DNA of 62,000 bases from Symsagittifera roscoffensis (GCF_963678635.1 NC_087071.1:29376141-29438140); one strand, 5' to 3'; numbered from the stretch's first letter, positions 11,583-23,150 are shown. Notes: generated by a model not told the origin, from the letters alone. A program made the numbers and translations.

Positions 11583-11699
11583 ATCATTGGCGGAAGATTT
11601 TTGCTTTTCACTGCCTTATGTATGGGCGCTACGTTCCAACAGTTTCTAAGGCAGATCTCAACCGTAATACAACATTATGCTAATGAAATACACTGAAGA

Positions 11700-13400
11700 A
11701 AGGCAGTCAACGCAGTGATGGTTATGTCTAAAGTAAAAAAAACGGAAAAGATTGAAAAACCTGTAGAATCTTTTTTTCGGTGTTAAGTGTTTGATGGTAG
11801 CAATTCCTAAGCATGAAACGAGAATTTCTTCAGCATGTTCACCTTGCTTATTTTATAGTCCCAGAAGAGTCAAATTCAAACCGTAATTTCAGATAGAAAG
11901 TGAAAAAAAAACCAAAGAAAATGTTGATTAAAGTAAGCTAATTGATCGTATGAACAAGACCGGTTGAAAATCAAACAAGATTATTTTGATGGAAAAACTC
12001 GAACACACCGAAATACAAAGTTTCTGTGGTCAGAAAGATTGAAAATATGTTTGAACCTTGGGCAATAAACTTTTCAGCTTTTAAATTTGCTGATAAAAAA
12101 AAATCAAGTTCAAATGATTGTCACTTTCTTCAGTTTACAAGGGTCGAAAGCCTTTTTAATGTTTTTTTCCAACCTCCAGTAACTGAAGTCAAATTTTCAA
12201 TTTTTTCAACTTTTTTCATCACCTCGAACGAGGAGCAAGTTTATGGATTAACGAGTGGCCTACAGGGTTACGAATGAAAACTAAGTTTCTATTTCCTGGC
12301 CTCATTAGTTGGCATGCTAATTTTCATAAAAATAGACCCATTTAAACTATTCTTACAAATGAAAAAAATTTTGCAAGTGGGGAGAAGCAAATGGATATTT
12401 CGTCTCCAAATTGCCATTACATAAATTTTATCACTCTTTTGTTCACGTGGCCTTAATTTCTGCTAGCAAACCTATAACAACAATATCTCACCCCGGGTTG
12501 AGCAAGAATGCTAATCATCCAAGAATCAAATTTAAAAAATGCTAATCATACATTCTTCCTGCAATTCCATAAAAACAGAATTTGCGTGAAAGTTCCGTCA
12601 AAAGTGTTTTTAAATAAATTTAAATTATTCGACCAGCGTTTTTATATGAACCAAACTCTAAGCTTTTTTGAAATTTAACTTCTTCTAAAACTGCTGAAAC
12701 CAAGTGACAAAGATTTTCAGAAGCAAAACCTACATGAAGTGTTCGCGCTTAAACTCACGCATCAAAGGGCGAGTTGAACTTGAACAGTGATTTGTACGAT
12801 GATCTTGATTGACTTATACGAAAGAACCTCTCTTATAGCCTAGTGGTACAAAATATAGCATGCTTTTTGCTTTTTTATAATTCAAAGCAGTCGCTAGCTT
12901 TCAATCATAAAGAATTTCATACAAAAATGCAGCTCAGATCCCACCATCGTTTGCTAACAGAATTCAGACTTACTTCACGCAGATTTGAAGGCAATATTTA
13001 TCGAAAAATGGACCACTGTTTTGCTTACATAGTTGTACAATATTTCAATACATGACAGTTTATTAGAAACTTTGTTGTAACTTGTTACTCGGCTTTTGCT
13101 TTGACAGTGGTTGTTCAATGTTGCGCTCAGATTGATGGTTTTTTTCTTGAAAAATATTGGAAGCGTGTCGATTGCGCTCGATTTACATTTCGACGATCTT
13201 GACCTGAATAGTGTACATTTGCTTCTGGAATTTGGAGTTTGAGACGGCACCTTTTTGACTTTCAAAGTCGAGTTATAGTAAAACACCTCAAATCTTTTTG
13301 TCATTAAAACTGACGAAAAATTACCGGAATTTTCTTGTAGCACTGAGGTATAAAAGTTTGCAATAAGAAAATAGTTCAAGTTTTTAGAATTTGAATTTCA
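11700..13400. other. Intergenic with repeat fragments
   Basis: 12,240-12,340 carries family D-like snippets ('acgagtggcctacagg', 'cctcattagttggcatgc'). 12,490-12,555 carries 'cccgggttgagcaag' and 'atgctaatcata' motifs like those at the ends of the MITE-like element at 30.0-30.85 kb. Open frames at 12,026-12,277 (+) and 12,975-13,379 (-) have no domain, no splice context and AT-rich codon use, so they are not called as genes. Confidence 0.4.
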
Positions 13401-13632
13401 TCATCAATCAAATGTTTTTTGGTATCAACAATTTTTCGAAGAGTGAAAAATTACGGTTCCAATCACGGTTCCAAAAACTTATCTGGCAAAATCTATGTTC
13501 CTTTGGATAACGTAATAAAAAAATTTATCATTACTTTAGTATTTCTTTGTTATTTTTTCGTCAGATACGGTTGTGTCATTTATAAGTTTTTGTATTTTAA
13601 AAAAATTCAAAGTTTGATTGATAAGGGGATTT

Positions 13633-13676
13633 TACTCTGTCTGTTCGTATACTTTCTTCTACGAACAGACAGAGTA
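13633..13676. repeat. Perfect 17-bp hairpin with 10-nt loop
   Basis: Arms 13,633-13,649 (tactctgtctgttcgta) and 13,660-13,676 are exact reverse complements. There is no T-run or other context pointing to a known RNA. Its function is unknown. Confidence 0.85.
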
Positions 13677-13859
13677 CAGGCTTTTTTTGAGTATGTAAGT
13701 AATGCTCTTTTAAATATTCGATAAACGTAGTGATAATCGCGATGATTTTTTTTCAGGAAAAATATTATTTTTTTTAGGTTCCAATTTACTTTTTCTCGGT
13801 TTGACTCTTGGTTCTTTTTGAGTTAGGTCATTTGATCACTTTTGTCGTTTCATTTGGAA

Positions 13860-14375
13860 TTATTGACAGTCATCAATTTTCAGGAGTCATGAACGTAGTG
13901 AAACTCTTCTGTTGGTCCTAATAATTTTTTTTCAGGTAAGTCTTAAAATTTGTTCATGCTCGATTTTTTTGCCGTATGACTTTCGATTTCTTTTTTAGTT
14001 CAATTGCTTTCTCGTAATCAAAGGAAAGCGCACTCCATAGTCGAACTGCAATAGTGTAAAGGTCACGACTTCTAGTTTCAAAAATATAATTTAATTATCA
14101 GATTTCCAGCTGAAGTAACAACTTTACCTATTGATTTTCGAGTTTGCTCAAATTGGGTAATTTTTATCAAAAAAGCGTTGATCATCAATTGTTCATGAAA
14201 TTCAAAAGAGGTTATATTTTTTCGTTAAAAATAAAAATTTTATTTTTTATTTCAGAAAAGGGTCAGTATTTTTTTTTAAATTTCTTGTTCATGACTGTTT
14301 TTCATTTGTCTGTTGGCAATGTTCTATAGGTGCAGGTAATTAAATTCCAAGATTTCGTATTTGTGTTCAAACTTT
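13860..14375 (+). repeat. Family B, diverged copy
   Basis: This block follows the same order as 14.4-14.9 kb and 15.9-16.4 kb: 'ttttcagg', a segment like 'gtcttaacgtttgttcacgctc', 'tcgaactgcaa', 'aatttaattatcagattt', 'tttacctattgat', then 'gttcatgaaattcaaaag' and 'ctgttggcaatgttct'. Identity is visibly lower than between the two tandem units that follow, so it is an older copy. Confidence 0.65.
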
Positions 14376-14378
14376 CAA

Positions 14379-15840
14379 AGTTTTTTGAAGTATTTTTCGA
14401 TTTGTCGGTTCATTTGCAAATGTTGAGTCATGAATTTTCGAGAATCTTGAACGTATTTAATACTCTTTTGAAGGTTTCAGTGATTTTTGTTTGTTTTTTT
14501 TTTTTCAGGAAAAAGTCTTAACGTTTGTTCACGCTCAAATTTTAGAGTTTTTTGCGGTTTCAAATTTAATTTCTTTTTCAGTTCAATTTTTTTTCAATTG
14601 AGAAAAGGAAGACAAACGTCATAATCGAACAGCAAAAGTGCTAAGGCCTTGAAAAACGTGATCGAATTTACTTTCGAAAATGGAATTTAATTATCAGATT
14701 TTCAGCTGCAATAATCATTTTACCTATTGATCAATTTTGCTCAAAGTGGGTTAATTGAAACAAAGAGCGCCAATTATAAATCGTTCATGAAATTCAAAAA
14801 AGAGCTTTAAAGGTACATATTTTTTCGTTGAAACTCGAATTTCGATGTTTTTTTTTGAGATAAAAAGGCGGTTTTTTATTTCCTTGCATTCATGACTCTT
14901 CTGTCTGTTGGCAATGTTCTTAAGTTGCAGGTAATTCAGTTCGTAGACTTCTTTGCTTACAACTTTTATTTTTTGAAAGTTTTCTGGTTAATAATGATAG
15001 CCATTGCTTTTCCTATCGAAAGTAGTGCGGAGCTCTGCTTCGACCCTATGTGATATGTTGTTTCGATTTCAGAAGTTTTTCGATAGACATTTTTTTATGT
15101 ACATCATTTTGAAATTTAAGAACATCAAAGGTCTAGATGGGCTTTGTTAAGTGATGCCCTATTTAGTATTTAATAATAAATCAGTTCATCTTTTAACTTG
15201 CGTTCAAATTTAAACCAAATGTTATAACAGCAACCTGTTTGAGAAGATTGTTCCTCAATTTTAGACGCTTCTAATGTTTTATCTGTTTTTTTTTAAATGA
15301 ATATATAATGAAATCATGTCCCCTCATTTGTTTTTCAACCCTGAGGATTTGCGTCTGCTATTATATAAACTACTTCCACAGACAAATAATTTCTTATAAA
15401 TAATTTTAACAAAGTTACCGAAATTGCCTGAAACTCTGACCTCTCATTTCTTTATTGTCTTCAAAAAAAGTTTGATAAGCTGTAATTTTAAATTTTCTTT
15501 TTTTATTTCGTTTAGCCGTTTGCTTAATTGCAGACAGACGTTTTTATAATTTAGTTCATCTTGCCTGATTGTTTGACATGTGAAATCCTTGAATTTTGCA
15601 TTTTTTTAACTTAAAAAAAATCTTTCGACATTATTTTGACTGACAACTTGATCACCGAAATATTTGGCAATCGGCTTGCGTTTTTCCTTGAAATTTTTTG
15701 AAACTGAATCTGTTCTTGATCGTCTATCTTGATTTGAATTCACTAAATGAAGTCAACTGTTGAAATTCATTTTAACTTTTCCCTTCTATTTTTCTCCTTG
15801 TTTATAATTTCATGACTTGCTTACCCTTAATTGAGAAGAA
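14379..15840 (+). repeat. Family B tandem duplication, unit 1 (1,462 bp)
   Basis: Starts at 'agttttttgaagtatttttcg' and ends in 'taattgagaagaa', where unit 2 begins with the same start. Units 1 and 2 are about 95% identical by eye. The unit contains several T-rich tracts ending in CAG that look like splice acceptors (for example near 14,508) but no sustained open frame after them. The short frames here are shared between units only because the DNA is duplicated. Confidence 0.88.
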
Positions 15841-17297
15841 AGTTTTTTGAAGTATTTTTCGATTTGTCGGTTCATTTGCAGATGTTGAGTCATGAATTTT
15901 CAAGAATTTTGAACGTATTTAATACTCTTTTGAACGTTTCAGTGATTTTTGTTTGTATTTTTTTTTCAGGAAAAAGTCTTAACGTTTGTTCACGCTCAAA
16001 TTTTAGAGTTTTTTCGCGGTTTGAATTTTAATTTCTTTTTCAGTTCAATTTTTTTTCAATTGAGAAAAGGATGACAAACGTCATAATTGAACAGCAAAAG
16101 TGCTAAGGCCTTGAAAAACGTGATCGAATTTAGTTTCGAAAATGGAGTTTAATTATCAGATTTTCAGCTGCAATAATCATTTTACCTATTGATCAGTTTT
16201 GCTCAAATTGGGGTAATTTCATCAAAGAGCGCCAATCATAAATCGTTCATGAAATTCAAAAAAGAGCTTTAAAAGCACATATTTTTTCGTTGAAACTCGA
16301 ATTTCGATGTTTTTTTGAGATAAAAAGGCGGTTTTTTATTTCCTTGCATTCATGACTCTTCTTTCTGTTGGCAATGTTCTTAAGTTGCAGGTAATTCAGT
16401 TCGTAGATTTCGGATTTGCTTATAACTTTTATTTTTTGGAAGTTTTTTGGTTAATAATGATAGCCATTGTTTTTTCTATCGAAAGTGGTGCGGAGCTCTG
16501 CTTCGCCCCTGTGTGATTTGTTGTTTCGATTTCAGAAGTTTTTCGATAGACATTTGTCAATTTGCATAATCCTGAAATTTAGGAACATTAAAGGTCTGGA
16601 TGGGCTTTGTCAAGTGATGCCCTATTTAGTATTTAATAATAAATCAGTTCATCTTTTAACTTGCGTTCAAATTTAAACCAAATGTTATAACAGCAACCTG
16701 TTTGAGAAGATTGTTCCTGAATTTTAGACGCTTCTAATGTTTAATCAGTTTTTTTTTAAATAAATATATAATGAAATCATGTCCCCTTATTTGTTTTTCA
16801 GCCCTGAGGATTTGCGTCTGCTATAATATAATCTACTTCCAAAGGCAATAATTTCTTACAAATAATTTTAACAAAGTTACCGAAATTGCCTGAAACTCTG
16901 ACCTCTCATTTCTTTATTATCTTCAAAAAAAAATTTTGATAAGCTGTAATTTTAAACTTTCTTTTTTTTATTTCGTTTAGCCGTTTGCTTAATTGCAGAC
17001 AGACGTTTTTATAATTTAGTTCATCTTGCCTGATTGTTTGACATGTGAAATCCTTGAATTTTGCGTTTTTTTAACTTGAAAAAATATTTTGACATTATTT
17101 TGACTGACAACTTGATCACCGAAATATTTGGCGTTTTTCCTTGAAATTTTTTGAAACTGAAACTGTTCTTGATCGTCTATTTTGATTTGAATTCACTAAA
17201 TGAAGTCAACTGTTGATTTTCATTTTAATTTTTTCCTTTCTATTTTTCTCCTTGTTTATAATTTCATGACTTGCTTGCCCTTAATTGAGAAGAAATT
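15841..17297 (+). repeat. Family B tandem duplication, unit 2
   Basis: Second direct copy of the preceding unit, ending at 'cttaattgagaagaaa' and then diverging into unique sequence. Small indels separate it from unit 1; for example a short stretch present near 15,665 in unit 1 is missing near 17,130. The duplication is probably fairly recent. Confidence 0.88.
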
Positions 17298-17551
17298 ACT
17301 GCGCTTGGTTGCTAGTTTAAATGATGCAGATTCAGTTTTTGTTCTGGATATTATGCAAACCAACGCCACAGTTGAGTTGTCCAGATTTTGGTTTTTTTTA
17401 TACCACGGAGCTATAGTTCATTGGATAATGTGCGACCAATGCTAATTTGATAAATAACTTCTTCTAAGCTACTCGTATTCTCGTTTGTTCATGTTCAGTG
17501 CCCCTTTTCATTTGCGTAAAATGCACTTCATACAGTCTTTTTATGTTTCAG

Positions 17552-17593
17552 TGGAGGATTATCGAGTACCGGAAACAAGATTGTAACTTGTAG
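17552..17593 (+). CDS. Possible short terminal exon (unidentified)
   Basis: A good acceptor (tctttttatgtttcag) is followed by 13 sense codons (WRIIEYRKQDCNL) and TAG. An open stretch with coding-like codons lies just upstream (about 17,325-17,445), but I cannot define a donor joining them. This is weak, by-eye evidence. Confidence 0.18.
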   Translation, partial: WRIIEYRKQDCNL

Positions 17594-17739
17594 AAATTTC
17601 AGCAAAGCATTCCATCAAAAGCTTATTTTCAAATTTTTCTGTTCGGTTTGAATTTAAAGCAACACGTGCAGCCTAGCTATCGGAAAAGGCTTCCTAAACG
17701 TAAACATAAAGTGTTATTTTTTTGTGAGCGCTGATAAGA

Positions 17740-17940
17740 CTATTTATACACGAGGCAGCGTGCCAAGGGGAAGGGGGGCGACCGCCCTCCCCCTCAATTC
17801 TGGTTGCCAAATTTTTCCAAAGAGTCCCCCTTTAGCATAATTTTACGTACGGCGTCCAAAACGACGTTTTTGGCCTGTTTTTTTTTTGAAAAATTTTCCT
17901 GCAGCGCAGAAAATTATTGACAAAATAGGATACTTTTAGA
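17740..17940. repeat. G/C-run mobile-element remnant
   Basis: Contains 'aaggggaaggggggcgaccgccctccccct', a GC-rich foldback-like core, then 'ccaaagagtcccccttt' and 'aacgacgtttttggcctg'. The same layout is seen at about 560-640, 27,380-27,490 and 31,560-31,720. It is probably an old non-autonomous DNA element; superfamily unresolved. Confidence 0.45.
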
Positions 17941-18137
17941 ATTATCGGAGAGTTCGGGAAATCAAATTAGTCGACCTAAAAAAGGGGTCAGCAAGTTTTT
18001 CGAAAAACCGCTTCTCTTCCCATAGAAAAACTACGCTGTCATTGACACGAGGGAAAGGACCAGCATACGGGCTGTTTAGCGGAGGAATGCTGCTGTGTCC
18101 CTGATTAAGATATAGATGTATTGCAACGAGCACGAAT

Positions 18138-18200
18138 AATGGTAGGCCTCGAACCTCTGACCTTTAGTTTGAGACATAACCGCTTCACCACCACTCCCCT
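18138..18200 (-). repeat. tRNA-like segment (SINE-head type)
   Basis: On the - strand, GTGGTGGTGAAGCGGTTATG resembles a D-arm/A box, and GAGGTTCGAGGCCT is a good B box/T loop match about 25 nt further. A six-pair acceptor-like stem (AGTGGT with ACCATT) can be drawn, but the T and anticodon stems do not close properly. It is therefore a degenerate tRNA or a SINE head, not a confident tRNA gene. Confidence 0.5.
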
Positions 18201-18259
18201 TGCTTATAAAAGAAAACTGGAGCACAATTAAAAGTGATTCCTTGTCTTTTGTTTTTGAC

Positions 18260-19040
18260 ATGGTGACATTGAAAGGTTGCCTGGGGATTACATTTTTGCC
18301 TTAAATACGAGTTGTGATAACAAGGTTGAAAATGGATCCCAATTGGCTCTGAAATTTAAAAAAAAATCTGTTATCTAGCTGCAAGAATTGCTCTGAGATT
18401 TTTTGCTCTGAGAAACGCATTTATCCGTTAATTTAATTCAATTAAGTTGCAGATAAAGTAATAACAGTAATAAAACACCTGAAAAGATATGTTTTTTTTT
18501 CAATGCATTAGAATATGCCTCGTGAGATAATTTGAATGGCGTAGAATCATTGAGTAGTTATAAATTTCCAATCAGTTTGCTTTTTGTGGTCGTACATTCC
18601 ATGCTTTTGAAATAAAATAGTAAAAATAAATATATAAACAAACTCATATGCCCCTCATACTTGTAAAAACTATGCAATTCAAATAAAAAAGTGCAGCAGA
18701 GAGTAGTAAATTTTTAGGGACAGTTGTCCGAGGACTGCATATTTTTAAAAACAGTTTTGGTCATATAATGGCTTTCCTTCTGCACTGGCGTTCGACCTCG
18801 AATTATGCCGCTTGGTTTAATAAAAAATTTAATTGAAGTTCTGGTAATCCTCGCCTGAAAGAGTGATAATGTGAATTTCAAAAATAAAAAGAACAAGTTT
18901 GAAAAAGCAAGTTTCTCGAAAAATAACAACTCTATGCATCAGATTATGACAGTCGGAACATGAGTGATACATCATTTGTTGTCAAAAAAGCAAAAAAAAA
19001 ACAACCTCTAACAGTTTTGAGCAAGCTTGAAATAAGAAAA
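18260..19040. other. Intergenic, no gene seen
   Basis: AT-rich sequence upstream of the reverse-transcriptase remnant. It may include the missing 5' part of that retrotransposon, but no endonuclease motif was readable. Short frames on the - strand (18,714-18,929; 18,944-19,144) lack any domain. Confidence 0.35.
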
Positions 19041-19047
19041 AAACTTA

Positions 19048-20590
19048 TTGACTGAGTTTTTCTCAGGTGTATGCAGTACTTCTGTAAATGAAGATCTAGA
19101 TAATATCGCTCCAATAAAAATGAAACATACAAAACAAAAATCAATAGGTTATGATTACTGCAAAAAACTTAACCAAAAAAGGGATCATCTGCTAGAGTAT
19201 CTTGCTATTAAAAAAGACGCTGCGTGGCAAAGATTCGTGAAACATCGAAATGAAATTATGGCAGTAGTGAAAAAAGTAAAAAGAGAACTCTATGAAAAAA
19301 AAATTGCTCGAAAAATTGTTTTCAACTAGCCAAAGATCTAGACGGATCAGATTGCTACACCGATGTTGATACAAAATCGGAGTCTTTGATTGACTACATT
19401 TTTGAAAGTAGGACGATTTTTGCAATAAAAGTGATAGCTAGTTTCAATAACAAATCTATCAAAATTACACAAAATTCGATTGTACTAAAACAAACTGATG
19501 GTAATTGAAACAAATGACAGGTTTAATTTTAAGTCCCATGGTAATACCGAAGTAAGTAATTTGATTTTGAAATTTTCAAACGCGGCAGCTTTACTTAGCA
19601 CCATTATTTAACCAATATGTTTCAGATTATTTTTCCTGATGCACTGAAAATTGCTTAAGTGGTCACTATACATAAAAGCGGAGCCAAAATATTTTGTTGA
19701 AACTACAGGCCATATTCATTGCTACCTGTTATAAGCAAAGCAATGTGTATCTGAGTTTGCCACGAAGGAAAATGTAATAACACCGCAACAACTGGGCTAC
19801 AGAAATAAAAGGTCAACAGTAGATGCGATTTCTGATTTTGTAGAAAACGTTATTGCTAGACTTCAAACCACGAGATTGTAGCTTGTGCTTTTGTAGATCT
19901 TTCAAAAACCTTTAATGCAGTAGATTATGGAGTGTTTCTCGAAAAATGTTATGCAGACGATTTAAAATATCCAATCTCTGAAATTTTGATTTCTACTCTG
20001 ACAAACATCAAACATATCAATTTGTAGAAACTAGTGATAGCCAATAAAAACAACAGAAATTGTTTTGTGGGGTTTCAGAGGAATCAGTTTTTGGAACTTT
20101 GCTCTTTTTTGTTGTATGGGAATGATCTGCTTGTTTGTCAAGCAGATGTGTGAGGGTTTTTTTTCTCATTATACAACTATTTTTTACGTTCGTTTTTGAA
20201 AATTGCGTTAATTTGTGTCAAGCTTTGCTAAAGTTAACAATAACAAATCGACAGTTTTTTTTAAACATCCATTTCCTAGCATCCATATAAAACGTCACGA
20301 GCTAGAGTATAAGGAATTGAAGTACCTTGGTGTAGGTGTAGTTTTGAAAATGAAATATGAGCAGCATATAGTTCAACATAATAAAGTACTCGCATTCTCA
20401 GCCAAAAATTATCTCTATAGACAGGATGTCTCTCAATCAAAAACCCTGAGTTGGACTTTCTAAAACTCACCTAGAGTCAGTATTGCAATATAGAGTTCTA
20501 TTATGCAATTAGGCTAATATAACCAAATTGAAACGTTAGTAAGCTCTCAAAATGCATAAACAATTACCACATGAACAACTCTTTTTAGAA
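19048..20590 (+). pseudogene. Degenerate non-LTR (LINE) retrotransposon reverse transcriptase
   Basis: In order on the + strand, across several frameshifts and stops: a basic helical linker (RDHLLEYLAIKKDAAWQRF, about 19,180), HKSG (about 19,670), NYRPYSLLPVISKA (about 19,710), YRNKRSTVDAISDFV (about 19,800), FVDLSKTFNAVDY (about 19,890), GVSEESVFGTLLFF (about 20,070) and KYLGVGVVLKMKYEQHI (about 20,310-20,370). These match reverse-transcriptase blocks of CR1/Jockey-like LINEs, in the usual order. The YADD box is not readable around 20,140-20,200, where the frame is lost. The endonuclease is missing and the element is clearly dead. Clade is uncertain. Confidence 0.82.
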
Positions 20591-20771
20591 TAGTGTAAAA
20601 GAATTCAGTTTTTTTTTCGTTATTAAGATTGGGAATTTTGTGATCGCCGCCTCTGCTTTTGCATCTAATGGTTCATCAACCTTTGATTGGAATTGCAGAT
20701 TGTGTACTTTGCAGAAGATAGAAAATAATGGCGGCAAATCAGCTGAATCGACAACGAAAGTGTCTAAGAAT
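20591..20771 (+). CDS. Candidate exon 1 of an unidentified gene
   Basis: Opens after acceptor-like 'caactctttttag' (ending at 20,590) and ends at donor AAT|GTGAGT (20,771/20,772). The frame is fully open and GC-rich for the region, reading through FDWNCRLCTLQKI to ESTTKVSKN. The true 5' edge could instead be at one of two internal 'ttgcag' acceptors. It joins exon 2 at 21,101 in phase 0. The W-x-C-x2-C string could be the end of a zinc-binding motif, but that is a guess. The - strand is open over the same bases (20,585-20,812), which lowers confidence in strand. Confidence 0.35.
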
Positions 20772-21100
20772 GTGAGTAATACTCGTGGCTTTTGGATAGC
20801 GTGATTTGCCAATCAAAATATGGAGAAAAAAACATGTAAACGGTTCTATATCCCAATGGCACAATGTCTGCTTTTTTAAACCTGCCATTTTGAGCTCTAA
20901 ACTTCCTTATTTTTGTTCCTGTTCCATGTTCAGGCTTATGTTCAGCAGGGCCAATGTATGGGAATTATATAAACACAGTTTCTTGAAATTGTTATGACCG
21001 GAGCAAAAGTGCCCCAAGTTTTTGCTGCGTTATGAGGAAGACAAAAAAGATAGATTTACCTACCAAAATGTCCAAATTGTATATTTAAACGTTGTTTTAG

Positions 21101-21385
21101 AAAAACTCCAGCAATTCAAGCGGCAAGATCAAGATCAAAAACCCGCGGAAATTGGTTTTGAAGACCGAAAAGTCTGTAAATCAACTAACTGCAATAGGCA
21201 TGCTATCACTAGCTTTCAAATCATCAGCTATATCAAAATTAGCTCCAGCGGCTTCTTTGGGCTCTAGTAGTGGCTGATCACCAGCTAGCTCCCCGTCTTC
21301 GAGTAGAGGAGGAGGAATTTTTTTCGAATCTGGCAGCGGCGTGGGAAAATTGACTCCAGCGAGAGCTACTGGCTCGGAAACATAA
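21101..21385 (+). CDS. Candidate exon 2, Ser/Gly/Lys-rich, with in-frame TGA
   Basis: Acceptor 'cgttgttttag' ends at 21,100. The frame continues exon 1 in phase (KNSSNSSGKIKIKNPRK...) through a Ser/Ala-rich part to TGA at 21,275-21,277. The same frame then stays open and strongly Ser/Gly-rich (SPASSPSSSRGGG...) to TAA at 21,383-21,385. Composition is continuous across the TGA, which suggests a recent nonsense change, a misread base or an unrecognised splice. The 329-bp intron between 20,772 and 21,100 has GT...AG ends. The product is probably a low-complexity, basic, perhaps nuclear protein. No family recognised. Confidence 0.38.
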
Positions 21386-21789
21386 TTGCTAATGAAAAAA
21401 AATGACTCAGCAAAAAAAACAGTATTTTCAGTAAACTGTATTTTTTTTGTTTATTTGCAAATATTGGACAAAAAAAAAAATTAAAAAGGCGCATCTTGAA
21501 GGCGAAAATTATTTTCTGAAAAACATACTGCATAAAGTTTTAACAGAAGCACTGTCAGAAAACAAAAGGCACAGATTGTGTTCGTGCGGGCTAAACGAGT
21601 TCCAATTTTATTTCGCGGACACGGATTTTCTTTTTACTTTTATCTAGCGTTTGATTCAACAAGTTACATAGCTTAGTTGAACAATAATATACTTTTAGTT
21701 ACTAACTGTACTTAATTTTATTTGAAGTCTATCTTCGGTTTTGTAATTTTTAATTTTGAAAAGTCAATTCTTACGAGTAATGAACAATA

Positions 21790-21990
21790 GGTCTTCCTGC
21801 TTTTTGATTTTTTTTTCTCAGGAAAAAATCCTAAAATTTGCTTAAGCTGAATTTTGGTTTTTCGCGGTTTGACTTTTAATTTCTTAGGCTCACTTCATCT
21901 TTTTTTTTGTTGAAATGAGCAAACTCCACTATCGAACAGCAAAAATCTTAAGGTCACAAAAAATGTGACCGAATTCTAATTACGCTTGCG
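21790..21990 (+). repeat. Family B, short diverged fragment
   Basis: 'ttttttctcaggaaaaaatcc', 'cgcggtttgacttttaatttctt' and 'ctatcgaacagcaaaaatctta' match the family B core at 14,508-14,650 and 15,967-16,110 in order, with many differences. Confidence 0.6.
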
Positions 21991-22049
21991 ATTAGCAAGC
22001 ATTATCAAAACGGAATATAGACTTTTTCGGGTTAACAACTAGTTTAACA

Positions 22050-23150
22050 AAATCAGTTGAACCACTTATTCAAGTTCAATTAGTACTGACCATGTCCGAG
22101 ATTTTGATGATGCTATGCAGCTGAAATGCTCAATTTCTCAAAAAATCAAATTTAACTACTGGGTAGGTACTAGGTACTACAAGTTAATTTCAAAGGAGAC
22201 GTGAAACACGTTTGAGAAGCTTCGGAAAATTTCATCACTTCGCAATTTTTTTTCTCAAAAATACGTATATTTTTTCTCATAAGCTTACGTACCAAATCTG
22301 AGATTTTAGCTTCACTGAATAGAACGGCTTTGAAAAGCTCTCATCTATGCTCCGATACGTACAAAATTTCTTTCATACATACAAAAAAATGGCCCTCGGA
22401 ATACTGAAAACTTTGATGTTTTTGACTGTTTGTTGAATCGAAGTCTTATCTCCCAAACGTCAGATTATGGGTTCAATGGACATGTTGGGTTAAGTTTAAT
22501 CGACACAACAGGTTGTTTGGTAGTTTGCCTTTATAATTTGCTAAGCCCAGTTTCTTTAAAAAAAGTTAAAGTCTTCAAACAAATGAAAGTTTTGGAACTT
22601 TGACCGTTTTTAAATTTTTTTGACTGTGCTCCGGTTGGGTGGGTTCAAAGGAGAAACCCGATAAAATTCACTTTTTAAAAAAGTCACTTTTTTGCGATCA
22701 TTGACTTTATTTCAAATGTCTTTTGGCTATTTTTTTCTAAAAGCATTTTTGGCTTCCTTGTTTTTTCAAGAAAAAAAGTTGTTTAATTTGTAAAAAAACG
22801 GATATACGCCCAGACACTAAGTTTTTCAAATTGACGAAAAGTTGGAGGCAAGGTTAGTGTATGTTAATGATGTCTCAAAAATTAATATACGTTCAAATTG
22901 TCTTGAAACTTGATTGAAAATTGTTAGACCGGTTTCTTGGAGAGTGAAAAAAAAAGATTTTTACACGGTCAAACGAATTCACTTTTTTCAATTAGTTTTA
23001 GACCACTATCAATTATATAAAAAAAACGTTTATGCAATGAATTAATAGTTTTTGTTTTTTGATATCAGCCAAAAAATAACAAAGCCGTATGATCAGAAAG
23101 CGCCCCTAGAAAATTTTTGGATCAGGTAAGAATAGTACCTAAGGCAAGAA
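22050..23150. other. Intergenic, no gene seen
   Basis: AT-rich sequence with T and A tracts. A small perfect-arm hairpin occurs at 'gggttcaaaggagaaaccc' (about 22,640). No frame with coding character and no repeat shared with the rest of the window were recognised. Confidence 0.4.

Larger units (their letters stand above)
10650..11700. pseudogene. Higher-GC decayed coding-like region, unidentified
   Basis: GC rises to roughly 42-45% against about 32% around it. Both strands show long open stretches: + 10,817-11,260, and - 11,157 down to 10,855. The - frame contains a Cys/Trp-rich hydrophobic stretch followed by a basic tail (LLRDMLSRRKY), like a membrane protein. On the same strand, 11,480-11,280 reads in short coding-like pieces with stops and frame changes (for example KSLVIWSDIGTTTHR). 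On the + strand 10,700-10,796 reads as EELVDRLMLAKSINKNP and so on, to a stop. The mixture suggests an old gene or transposon in decay. I cannot name the family and am unsure of the strand. Confidence 0.3.

Noticed and set aside
13419-13724. 101-codon + strand open frame
   Set aside because: It has no ATG at its start, reads through a 17-bp hairpin and is Phe/Leu/Ile-rich as expected from T-rich DNA.
14330-16031. Similar short frames in both family B units (14,330-14,521 and 15,831-16,031)
   Set aside because: The similarity comes from the tandem duplication of the DNA. The frames are T-rich and show no coding bias.
18138-18200. Functional tRNA gene on the - strand
   Set aside because: The B box is good and part of an acceptor stem can be drawn, but the T and anticodon stems do not pair. 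Kept only as a tRNA-like repeat.
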